Shown here in pieces: positions 14,930 to 20,986 of a DNA stretch of 20,986 nucleotides. The translations under genes were made by a program, and so were the position numbers. Position 1 is the first letter of the stretch; each line of letters starts with the position of its first letter. The notes beneath the pieces were generated by a model. That model had not been told where the DNA came from and made no database searches. It saw nothing but the letters and a program-made list of their open reading frames with translations. This DNA is from Chitinophagaceae bacterium UBA4407. Lineage in GTDB: Bacteria; Bacteroidota; Bacteroidia; Chitinophagales; Chitinophagaceae. The stretch is from assembly GCA_002390845.1 (NCBI GenBank), contig DGQT01000054.1, forward strand, positions 1 through 20,986. Direction: 5' to 3'.

Positions 14930-15514
14930 ATGTTAAAGAAAACCCTTATTCTTTTTCTTTTTGCATTTCTGGCATCGTGTACGAAATACAAACTCTCTGA
15001 TGAAGATTTGAAGTGTGTCCCTTATAATGGAAATGAAAAATTATATTTTAAATCAAGTTATGGTGATGTTGATAGTTTTATATTAGATAAACCTGATCGC
15101 TATTTCAGTGAAGTATATTCTCATAAGCTAATTGACTTTGACAATTTTGAAATAGTTGATTTCTACTTTACTCGAGGGAAACCCGACAGTAGTTTTTACA
15201 GCCCACTTGTTAGATTACAAGCCGCTGATGATGATATACCTTTTCTTACAATTTATCTAATAGCAAAAGATGCAAAGCTGGAACCTGAGTATTCAATTGG
15301 CTTAGACGAATACAAAAAGCAACAAACGATAAAGCTATCTACTGCTTACGGCTCTTTTTCAGATGTTTTAATTTTTTATCCTGATGCTACTTCAATTGAT
15401 TATGAAAAACAACCCGAATACATTACTAAAGTCTATTGGAGCAAATCAAAAGGTCTACTGCGTTTTGATAAAAAAGACTGTTATTGGGAGTTGTCGGATA
15501 TAAAAATTAAATAG
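14930..15514 (+). CDS. Lipoprotein, unknown function
   Basis: The product has 194 residues from the ATG at 14930, which opens a lipoprotein signal peptide MLKKTLILFLFAFLASC with Cys17 as lipidation site. The frame is open upstream to 14801, but that part overlaps the DinB-like stop and a repeat arm and would bury the signal. The mature part is rich in Asp, Tyr and Phe and looks like a soluble beta-type domain, with landmarks LKCVPYNGNEKLYFKSSYGD and a C-terminal KSKGLLRFDKKDCYWELSD. No domain is recognised. It is probably anchored in the inner leaflet of the outer membrane or in the inner membrane. Nothing in the neighbourhood suggests a function. Confidence 0.75.
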   Translation: MLKKTLILFLFAFLASCTKYKLSDEDLKCVPYNGNEKLYFKSSYGDVDSFILDKPDRYFSEVYSHKLIDFDNFEIVDFYFTRGKPDSSFYSPLVRLQAADDDIPFLTIYLIAKDAKLEPEYSIGLDEYKKQQTIKLSTAYGSFSDVLIFYPDATSIDYEKQPEYITKVYWSKSKGLLRFDKKDCYWELSDIKIK

Positions 15515-15682
15515 TAGTTGCTCGAATTTTTTTGCAACAGACCTTTAAATAGCTTATCTGTAAAAGTAGGGATTGATTTTGCTTTGATATATCAGCAACT
15601 TTGCATTCGTACAAAATACATTCGTCATTCATCATCTCTTCCACATCTTTGCATTTCAAATTTATTTACCCAAGTATTCTTT

Positions 15683-16273
15683 ATGACTCCTGAAAGAACC
15701 AATAAACTAACCAACGTACTAAACCGCCGACAGGGGAATCTTGCAGTTGTAATAGAGAATGTAGAAGACCCTCATAATATCTCTGCCGTAATGCGCACCT
15801 GCGATGCTGTGGGCATACAGGATATTTATGTGCTGAATACACAAATACCCCGTCATAAAAAATGGGGGTTTAAAAGTGGCAGCAGCGCTGTAAAATGGCT
15901 GACAGCGCATCACTATGATGATACCGCTACCTGCTTTGAAGCTTTAAGAAAAGCGTATCAGCATATTTATACAACGCATCTTGCTACAGATGCAATAAGT
16001 TTATACGACATTGATTTTACGGCTAATGTTGCGCTGGTGTTTGGCAACGAGCACAGCGGTGTAAGCGATGAAGCAAGGGCGCTTGCAGATGGCAATTTTA
16101 TTATACCGCAAGTGGGCATTATTCAAAGCCTGAATATTTCGGTTGCCTGTGCGGTAAGTATTTATGAAGCATACCGGCAGAAACAGCTTGCGCACCATTA
16201 CGATGTGCCGTCCCTTTCATTCGAAAGAAGAACTGAGTTGATGAAGGAATGGAGCGAAAATGGAAAGGAATAA
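15683..16273 (+). CDS. trmH: tRNA (guanosine-2'-O-)-methyltransferase TrmH (SPOUT family)
   Basis: The 196-residue product has the three SpoU/TrmH motifs: EDPHNISAVMRTCDAVG (motif 1, with the catalytic-type Arg38), LVFGNEHSGVS (motif 2) and IIPQVGIIQSLNISVACAVS (motif 3), which form the SAM-binding knot. The N-terminal TPERTNKLTNVLNRRQ is close to TrmH, which methylates the ribose of G18 in tRNA; this favours TrmH over the rRNA enzyme RlmB, whose members carry a longer N-terminal domain. The ATG at 15683 is used; the frame runs up to 15518 but those residues do not fit the family. No clear promoter is seen in the 168 nt before it. It stands alone on its strand between a lipoprotein gene and a convergent BrkB-type gene. 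Confidence 0.9.
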   Translation: MTPERTNKLTNVLNRRQGNLAVVIENVEDPHNISAVMRTCDAVGIQDIYVLNTQIPRHKKWGFKSGSSAVKWLTAHHYDDTATCFEALRKAYQHIYTTHLATDAISLYDIDFTANVALVFGNEHSGVSDEARALADGNFIIPQVGIIQSLNISVACAVSIYEAYRQKQLAHHYDVPSLSFERRTELMKEWSENGKE

Positions 16274-16360
16274 TTATTAAGCTCGTGCTGTTTTGTTCAA
16301 AGACATTTTGAATGTACAATCTATCATGCAGCAACGGCGACACACAGGCACATGAAGGTT

Positions 16361-16440
16361 TTGAATCACGAAGTCGCAAAGACACAAAGTTGCACGAAGA
16401 TTTTGTGATGCTTTGTGCCTTAGTGTCTTTGTGGTTCTTC
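16361..16440. repeat. Inverted repeat of the CGCAAAGACACAAAG type
   Basis: CACGAAGTCGCAAAGACACA (16368-16387) is answered by CTTTGTGCC and TAGTGTCTTTGTGGTTC (16411-16437), an imperfect hairpin. From memory it resembles a repeat dispersed in many bacterial genomes. It lies beside repeat site 10, as similar repeats lie inside copies 2 and 3. Confidence 0.65.
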
Positions 16441-16462
16441 CTTGCTCAATAGAATACCTTCA

Positions 16463-16525
16463 GCCGAAGAGTGCGACGCAAGAATGCTTCATTCATGTTT
16501 CCCTGTTGGGTTCATAAAATGTATT
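16463..16525 (-). repeat. Interspersed palindromic repeat, site 10 (single arm, subtype A)
   Basis: GAAGAGTGCGACGCAAG is at 16466-16482, followed by AATGCTTC and a worn outer box region (GGGTTCATAAAAT). On the minus strand the arm begins about 57 nt after the BrkB-type stop. The interval 16274-16360 shows nothing else. Confidence 0.7.
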
Positions 16526-16538
16526 TGTATTGCTGTAA

Positions 16539-17501
16539 TTAACTATCCCCTTGCTTTTCTGCAATAAGCCTGTTATCTGCTTCGCCTTTAAGATGATTGA
16601 TGCTTACATTAAGTTCGTAACCAATCAGTAAAACAAGAGAGTTGATAAAAACCAGCAACATGATCATCAGCACTGTGCCTATAGAGCCATAGAATTTATT
16701 ATAGTTTGAAAAATTTTGTGCCCAAAGCGAAAACAGGTATGTGGCAAGGATCATTAAAAATGTGGCAAATATGGCGCCCGGCGATATTAGTTTCCAGCGT
16801 TTGTGTACGGTAGGCGCAAATTTATAAATGAAGGCAATTGAATAAAGGAACAGCGCTACCACAACTACCCACCGCAGCGATTGGATCCAGAATTTTACGC
16901 TGGTGTTTTTAATGTTAAGCCATTCCATAATATGGTTAAACAATACACCCTGCCCGGCAGAGATCAGCGTTGTACCGATAATCAGTACCACCATTATAAG
17001 CGTAAGCATAATGGCACGCATTCTTTTTTTAATGAAGTTGGTGCGGGCCTTAACCATAAGAGAACGGTCGAAGCTGCGGATGATGCCCATCATTGCATTC
17101 GAGGAATAAAATATCGCCAATATAAAACCCACAGAAAGCAAACCATTTTTTGGTTTATTAAAAAAATCATCGAAAAAACCAATCACCATTTTTTTTGTAT
17201 CTGTATTGGGGCTGATATCTGCAATAACACGCTCCAGCTCAGAATGAATATTTTTTGCAACCGGCAGGTAGGGTAAAAGTGTGAACAAAAAGAGAGAAGC
17301 TGCCGGTATGGCCATAATGATATTAAATGATATTGCAGCAGCACGAACATTTAAACCTTCGCGTTCTATTTGTGCAAGAAAAAATTTAAATACATCGTAC
17401 AACGGAAGTCCATGAAAACCCGGAAGTAAAATTTTTTTACTCCGGCTTCTTGCAGCCGTAACAGGTTTTGATGTTAATATGATGCGTTCAAGTTTTGTCA
17501 A
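16539..17501 (-). CDS. YihY/BrkB-family inner-membrane protein
   Basis: The 320-residue product is a YihY/virulence factor BrkB family protein with about six hydrophobic segments. Landmarks are NVRAAAISFNIIMAIPAASL (first membrane region, family-typical RAAAISF), a FFDDFFNKPKNGLLSVGFI segment, FYSSNAMMGIIRSFDRSL, the FAPTVHKRWKLISPGAIFAT stretch and the C-terminal YNKFYGSIGTVLMIMLLVF. The family was once labelled ribonuclease BN in error; a transport or envelope role is likely but not proved. It starts 4 nt after the stop of mltG on the same strand, so the two are an operon, suggesting an envelope context. The C-terminal tail after LNVSINHL is short and charged. Confidence 0.92.
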   Translation of the reverse strand: MTKLERIILTSKPVTAARSRSKKILLPGFHGLPLYDVFKFFLAQIEREGLNVRAAAISFNIIMAIPAASLFLFTLLPYLPVAKNIHSELERVIADISPNTDTKKMVIGFFDDFFNKPKNGLLSVGFILAIFYSSNAMMGIIRSFDRSLMVKARTNFIKKRMRAIMLTLIMVVLIIGTTLISAGQGVLFNHIMEWLNIKNTSVKFWIQSLRWVVVVALFLYSIAFIYKFAPTVHKRWKLISPGAIFATFLMILATYLFSLWAQNFSNYNKFYGSIGTVLMIMLLVFINSLVLLIGYELNVSINHLKGEADNRLIAEKQGDS

Positions 17502-17505
17502 AGCA

Positions 17506-18531
17506 TTATTGTTTTTGTTTTTTAGCCATCAGTTCGTCCAATGCTTTCTGGTACGCTTTCGCATATTGCTCATGTTCGGCATAATTGCTGCTGAAATGCG
17601 AGTAGCCACTAAAATCGCTCTTCGCTACAAAGAAAAGATAATCTGTGCGTGGTGCATTCAACACTGCATCAATTGTTGATTGTGATGGTGTACAAACCGG
17701 GCCGGGAGGCAAACCTTTGTTCAGGTAGGTATTGTAAGGCGATTCAACTTTAAGGTGTCCGAACAAAATTCTTTTTATGCCAAAATCGCGTAAGGCATAT
17801 TTAATGGTTGGGTCTGCTGCTAAAGGCATGCCTTTGTTTATGCGGTTAATGTAAACGCTGGCAATATTGCCTTTATCATCGTTCTTATTTGTTTCTTCTT
17901 CAACAATCGAAGCAATTGTATAAACCTGCTCAGGTGTCAGGCCTTCATCGGCAGCTTTTTGCAGGCGGTTGTTTTTATTCCAGAAATTTTTGCTTTCTGC
18001 CTGTAGTCTTTTTACAATATTCTGAAACGAAATGGTCCAGTTAAAAAAATAGGTGTCGGGTATAATGGTTGTAAACAGGGTGTTCGTGTCAACCCCGAAT
18101 TCTTTAAGCGAATCATTGCTGGTAAAAAATTGTGCGGCTGCTGCTGAATCAATATCAAAATTTTTTGAAAGCTGCCGGGCAAGATCTTCTTTAATACGCA
18201 GCTTATTGATCACCAGCCTTACCGGCGATTGTGTATTGTTGCGCAACATGCGTACAATATTAAAAATGCTTTCGCCTTTTTTTATTTCAAACCTGCCCGG
18301 TTTCAGGCGCTGCCAAACATCGCCCTGCCCTGCAACAAAATTAAATATGCCGGTATAATGTATGGTGCCGGTCATTTGTTCCTGCACCTGCTCTTTTACG
18401 TCTTTGCCTGCCCTTATAAAAATGTATTTGCTCTTTGTTTCAAATGCAGTAGCAGAACCGAATACAAGCCACGCAAGAATACAAGCTACTAATACAAGTG
18501 CTGCTATTATGTATATAAACCGTTTTTTCAT
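17506..18531 (-). CDS. mltG: Endolytic murein transglycosylase MltG
   Basis: The 341-residue product has a single N-terminal membrane segment (about residues 5-25) and a periplasmic YceG-like domain. The catalytic Glu is Glu211 in IASIVEEETN, corresponding to E. coli Glu218 in ASIVEKET. Further family motifs are VYINRINKGMPLAADPTIKY and LNKGLPPGPVCTPSQSTIDA. MltG cuts nascent glycan strands of peptidoglycan in the inner-membrane periplasm and sets strand length. The length is normal for the family. It is the first gene of an operon with the BrkB-type gene, 4 nt apart. Upstream are about 90 nt of AT-rich sequence and then repeat copy 11. A weak TTTG and TTATTTTG pair (18563-18566 and 18539-18546, minus strand) may be its promoter. 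Confidence 0.94.
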   Translation of the reverse strand: MKKRFIYIIAALVLVACILAWLVFGSATAFETKSKYIFIRAGKDVKEQVQEQMTGTIHYTGIFNFVAGQGDVWQRLKPGRFEIKKGESIFNIVRMLRNNTQSPVRLVINKLRIKEDLARQLSKNFDIDSAAAAQFFTSNDSLKEFGVDTNTLFTTIIPDTYFFNWTISFQNIVKRLQAESKNFWNKNNRLQKAADEGLTPEQVYTIASIVEEETNKNDDKGNIASVYINRINKGMPLAADPTIKYALRDFGIKRILFGHLKVESPYNTYLNKGLPPGPVCTPSQSTIDAVLNAPRTDYLFFVAKSDFSGYSHFSSNYAEHEQYAKAYQKALDELMAKKQKQ

Positions 18532-18617
18532 TTCAGCTCAAAATAACAAAAAAAGCGGGCTACAAAGCAAACTGACTTTTAAAGAGTAAGGTTAAAAATT
18601 ATTTTGAAGGAATTATT

Positions 18618-18906
18618 TTGAGCCGGGCTGAAGCTCTTTTGGCATCGACTGTTGCCACGCTCGTTTCACAGTTCCTCTTTCATGGCGACATTTAAGCGAA
18701 GCGTGGCATCCCGAAATATTTCGGGACCGAATTTATTTCGGGATCGCACACTTGTACGGTTGGAAAAACAGGCAACAAGGCAAAGAGGCAATAGACAAAT
18801 AGTATTTTATTGTTCACTGTTCGTTGTTCACTGTTCGTTTGTATTCTTCAGTACAAGTGTGCGACGCAACTAAAGCCTCATACCTTTTCTTAAGCCGGGT
18901 ACAAAA
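18618..18906. repeat. Interspersed palindromic repeat, copy 11 (paired arms; left arm interrupted by an insert)
   Basis: The left outer box GAGCCGGGCT is at 18620-18629. The left arm is split: GTTG (18651-18654), then a 90-nt insert, then CGCACACTTGTACGG (18745-18759). The right arm GTACAAGTGTGCGACGCAAC is at 18851-18870 and the right outer box AAGCCGGGTAC at 18892-18902, adjoining the tail of the secG terminator. A 14-bp perfect tandem repeat (TTGTTCACTGTTCG, two copies) lies at 18810-18837 in the core. Confidence 0.85.
18655..18744. repeat. 90-nt palindromic insert splitting the left arm of copy 11
   Basis: The block 18654-18707 begins GCCACGCT and ends GCGTGGC. It is 49/54 identical to the reverse complement of 4885-4938. 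It is followed by the perfect palindrome CCCGAAATATTTCGGG (18710-18725) and another TTTCGGGA. The insert lies between GTTG and CGCAC of the arm. Confidence 0.75.
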
Positions 18907-18916
18907 AATCAATAAA

Positions 18917-18956
18917 ATAAAAAAGCCTGCATTGAATTTCAACGCAGGCTTTTTTA
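18917..18956 (-). terminator. Intrinsic terminator of the lptE-secG operon
   Basis: AAGCCTGC (18923-18930) and GCAGGCTT (18944-18951), with extra A-T pairs outside, form a strong stem with a 13-nt loop. On the minus strand it lies about 15 nt after the secG stop and ends in a T-run. Confidence 0.88.
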
Positions 18957-18970
18957 AAAGAACATATATT

Positions 18971-19327
18971 TTATTTAGGAGTACTATCCGGTGTTGTAAG
19001 CGGAACCGTATTTGCAGGTTGTGTATTCGTTGGCGCTGGTGCCGTAGTACTGCCGTTCGTATTTAATTTTTCAAGTACATCTGAACCAGGTGCTTTGGTT
19101 ACAGTGCTGAAAAATAAACTGGAAATAATGCATAGCACTGCTACAGCGCTAAAGAAAATCCAGGTACCTTTTTCAAGTACATCGTTGGTTTGTTTTACAC
19201 CCATTACCTGGTTGCCCAAACCGCCAAAGCTGCCTGATAAGCCACCACCTTTCGGGTTCTGAATCAGAACAATAATTCCCAGAAGCGCACAAGCCAGTAT
19301 AATCAGAATAAGAAAAAGAATGGTCAT
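18971..19327 (-). CDS. secG: Preprotein translocase subunit SecG
   Basis: The 118-residue product has the SecG form: two membrane helices (about residues 2-22 and 54-76) with a conserved loop VLIQNPKGGGLSGSFGGLGN between. SecG helps SecYEG move proteins through the inner membrane. The C-terminal 40 residues are rich in Thr, Pro, Ala and Asn, a low-complexity tail seen in Bacteroidota members as far as I recall. The ATG overlaps the TGA of the upstream TPR-like gene (ATGA at 19324-19327), so translation is probably coupled. It is the last gene of the lptE operon, and an intrinsic terminator follows. Confidence 0.93.
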   Translation of the reverse strand: MTILFLILIILACALLGIIVLIQNPKGGGLSGSFGGLGNQVMGVKQTNDVLEKGTWIFFSAVAVLCIISSLFFSTVTKAPGSDVLEKLNTNGSTTAPAPTNTQPANTVPLTTPDSTPK

Positions 19328-20223
19328 TTTATTTTGCTTTTAAGTTCTTGTATTTTGGCGGCAAAGTAAGTGGATTTGGCCGTATCCAAAAAACTTAATT
19401 TTTGATAGAGCTGTATGGCTTTGTCAATTTTACCCTGTTTTACCAACACATCCGCCATTGTTTCGGTAATTACATCTTTTGTTTCGTTCGAGGTTTTGGC
19501 AATCGCTTCTATAATGTGTTCGGTTTCTGCATCGGTACCCAGATCAGTTGGCTGCTGGTTAATGCGTTTCATTTGTTTCAGCCATTCTGTAAAGCTTTTT
19601 ACTTTATTGCCCAGCATATCTGTTTGCTGACCGGTAATAAATTTTATTCCCTGCGATGCAAAATAATCTATAGTATGAAAAGGGTTGGGTTTAGAAATGG
19701 TGTCTGCGCTGGTTTCTATTGGCTTTTTAAACTCAGTAAGGTGCTGCTCTATCAGTTTAGACAGATTTACGTTTACAGGACCGTCGTCTTCACCTTCATC
19801 TAAAGGCAGTTCGTCTTCGTCCGTTTCGTTATTTTCTTCCTGAACAGTGCGTTGTGTGCCAGTACCATTTGCTTCCTCATTAACCCCAATCGCTTCAACA
19901 AACGGTGTCGCAATCTGCTGCTCTTCTTTAGCAACAGGCTCATCTGTTAATGTCTCCCGAACTGCCGTTTCATTTTCAGTAATTAAATATTGCAACCAGA
20001 ATGGATTGCTAAAATGCAGGGCTGTTTTTTGTAACTGTTTTAGTGCACCTTCGTTTTCGTCTTTCTTTAATCTGGCAGCAAGTAAAAGGTGTGCAAAACC
20101 AAAATAAGGATAGCGTTCAATTACGGTTTCAAGCGCTTCGGGGCTTTTATCGTGTAGTGATAATTTTACTGCAAGCTGCTGAATCATATGCTGCCCTTCC
20201 TGGTTCATGCGGTGAAAGTACAA
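19324..20223 (-). CDS. TPR-like protein, unknown function, between lptE and secG
   Basis: The 299-residue product has no signal peptide or membrane segment, so it is probably cytoplasmic. The N-terminal part (SPEALETVIERYPYFGFAHLLLAARLK, residues about 27-53, split by family-like helix breaks) and the C-terminal MADVLVKQGKIDKAIQLYQKL (near residues 265-285) resemble tetratricopeptide helices. An acidic, low-complexity linker (about residues 128-150, NNETDEDELPLDEGEDDG) lies between. No catalytic motif is seen. The start at 20223 is 5 nt after the lptE stop; ATG at 20208 is an alternative. The position between lptE and secG is, to my recollection, conserved in the phylum, which hints at an envelope-biogenesis link, but the role is unknown. 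Confidence 0.82.
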   Translation of the reverse strand: MYFHRMNQEGQHMIQQLAVKLSLHDKSPEALETVIERYPYFGFAHLLLAARLKKDENEGALKQLQKTALHFSNPFWLQYLITENETAVRETLTDEPVAKEEQQIATPFVEAIGVNEEANGTGTQRTVQEENNETDEDELPLDEGEDDGPVNVNLSKLIEQHLTEFKKPIETSADTISKPNPFHTIDYFASQGIKFITGQQTDMLGNKVKSFTEWLKQMKRINQQPTDLGTDAETEHIIEAIAKTSNETKDVITETMADVLVKQGKIDKAIQLYQKLSFLDTAKSTYFAAKIQELKSKIK

Positions 20224-20228
20224 TTGTG

Positions 20229-20762
20229 CTACCAGTTAGAAAAAATCTTGTTGAAAATTTCGTCCGTTACATTCTTAATAATGTCGTCAAGCAATTGAGA
20301 TTCTGCCTGCTGCAGCGTAAGCCCTGCCGAAAAATCGAAAGCGCGGCTTACATCGTATTGATCGGTTTTATTTTCAACATTATTCAACACATTAATATGC
20401 ACGCCAACGGTTAACCGGTTTGTTGCTGCCTGCTGCCTGCTGCCGGGCTGGCTGCTAATGCCCGCCGTACTAATGCTGTAACTGCTGATATAGCCGCTGA
20501 TCTGCAAATTGGCATCATCGTTATTGGTGCGGGTAAGCTTTGTTTGGCTTGATATTTTTTGTTGCAACTGATCGGTAAGCCGCGAACTTAACTGCGGGTT
20601 CTTGTAGCTGGCCCTGTTTTCAAGAAAGCCGATTTTTACTGTTTTAATTTTACTGTAATCAATCGAAATATCTTTAAACGTGTACACACCACAAGAGGCC
20701 AGTAAAACGGCAGCAATCGAAACAAAAAAAACAGTTGATTTCTTTAACAGGAATTTTATCAT
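20229..20762 (-). CDS. lptE: LptE-family LPS-assembly lipoprotein
   Basis: The 177-residue product has a lipoprotein signal peptide with lipobox LLASC and Cys24 as the lipidation site, followed by GVYTFKDISID. This start of the mature chain and the later LSSRLTDQLQQKISSQTKL and DANLQISGYI segments match the LptE-like family of Bacteroidota, which is very divergent from E. coli LptE. LptE plugs the LptD barrel in the outer membrane and helps deliver LPS to the surface. The assignment leans on family shape and on the lptE-TPR-secG order. It is the first gene of the operon in this window; the next gene upstream is cut off by the window end beyond repeat copy 12. Confidence 0.82.
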   Translation of the reverse strand: MIKFLLKKSTVFFVSIAAVLLASCGVYTFKDISIDYSKIKTVKIGFLENRASYKNPQLSSRLTDQLQQKISSQTKLTRTNNDDANLQISGYISSYSISTAGISSQPGSRQQAATNRLTVGVHINVLNNVENKTDQYDVSRAFDFSAGLTLQQAESQLLDDIIKNVTDEIFNKIFSNW

Positions 20763-20814
20763 ACAAATATTTAAACAATAAGTAATCTTAAATACGAACT
20801 TAGTTTTTCATGGC

Positions 20815-20986
20815 AGCTTCGTTGCGTCGCAATCCTTTCATCGTCCGGATTATATATTGATCATTGGCTTCAATGCATAGTTGCTGTTCATTTGCGGGCC
20901 GCAGCTGTTGAAAGCTCAGAAAAAATACTAAAGCCCAGGTGTGCGACGCAAGTAAAGCCTCACAAAGAACAAATGCCGGGCTCAAA
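20815..20986. repeat. Interspersed palindromic repeat, copy 12 (paired arms, subtype A, cut by window end)
   Basis: The left arm GTTGCGTCGCAATCC begins at 20821, preceded by GGCAGCTTC. The right arm GGTGTGCGACGCAAG is at 20938-20952, with the right outer box GCCGGGCTCAAA at 20975-20986. The element probably continues into an A-run beyond the window, followed by the 3' end of a minus-strand gene. Frames open across it are not genes. Confidence 0.8.

Noticed and set aside
15518..15682. Upstream extension of trmH
   Set aside because: The added residues do not fit the TrmH family, whose normal N-terminus begins at 15683.
1..20986. CRISPR array suggested by recurring short repeats
   Set aside because: The repeats are kilobases apart, in both orientations and without regular spacers; no cas gene is present.

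Overview
The window looks like chromosomal DNA from a Bacteroidota bacterium, probably Chitinophagaceae or a close relative; this is inference from gene content. The pointers are the adjacent lptE-type, TPR-like and secG genes, many small lipoproteins with a Leu/Ile-x-Ser/Ala-Cys lipobox, the absence of clear Shine-Dalgarno sequences, a TAnnTTTG-type promoter, and AT-rich intergenic DNA. The genes are mostly housekeeping and envelope genes in short transcription units. I see no phage, plasmid, insertion sequence with a transposase, CRISPR array or defence island.

Layout: 1-342 repeat copy; 343-413 tRNA-Cys with terminator; 465-1858 a four-helix membrane protein and a nitrilase-family amidohydrolase; 2144-4529 (minus) an HTTM membrane protein, its small partner and a lipoprotein; 4981-7681 divergent PAP2 phosphatase and LTA-synthase-like phosphoglycerol transferase sharing a 58-bp promoter region; 7929-8330 a small secreted protein; 8433-9179 (minus) a SAM methyltransferase; 9320-10708 a GlmM-type phosphohexomutase; 10990-12117 a cysteine desulfurase; 12331-12642 a small lipoprotein; 12821-13870 (minus) queA with a structured leader; 14311-16273 a DinB-like protein, a lipoprotein and TrmH; 16539-18531 (minus) a BrkB-type membrane protein downstream of MltG; 18971-20762 (minus) lptE, a TPR-like gene and secG.

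The most unusual content is between the genes. A family of imperfect palindromic repeats occupies at least eleven intergenic sites, possibly twelve. The basic module, read outward from a gene's 3' end, is a T-run, an outer box AGCCGGGCT, about 20 nt of linker, then an arm with consensus GTTGCGTCGCACACTTGTAC. Six sites carry two arms facing each other around a variable core; the others have one arm. Two arm subtypes exist: one has TGCGTCGCA at its centre and the other has GTGTCAC, a paired substitution that keeps the small dyad. In two copies an arm is interrupted at the same point by a related 78-90 nt palindromic insert. Modules follow about eleven gene ends, often about 40 nt after the stop codon, and where an intrinsic terminator is recognisable the module begins at the end of its T-tract. 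The cores contain other inverted repeats of types that are dispersed in many bacterial genomes.

Functionally, the window supplies envelope maintenance (LptE, SecG, MltG, GlmM, LTA-synthase-like protein, PAP2), tRNA biology (tRNA-Cys, QueA, TrmH, and cysteine desulfurase as sulfur donor) and several unassigned lipoproteins.
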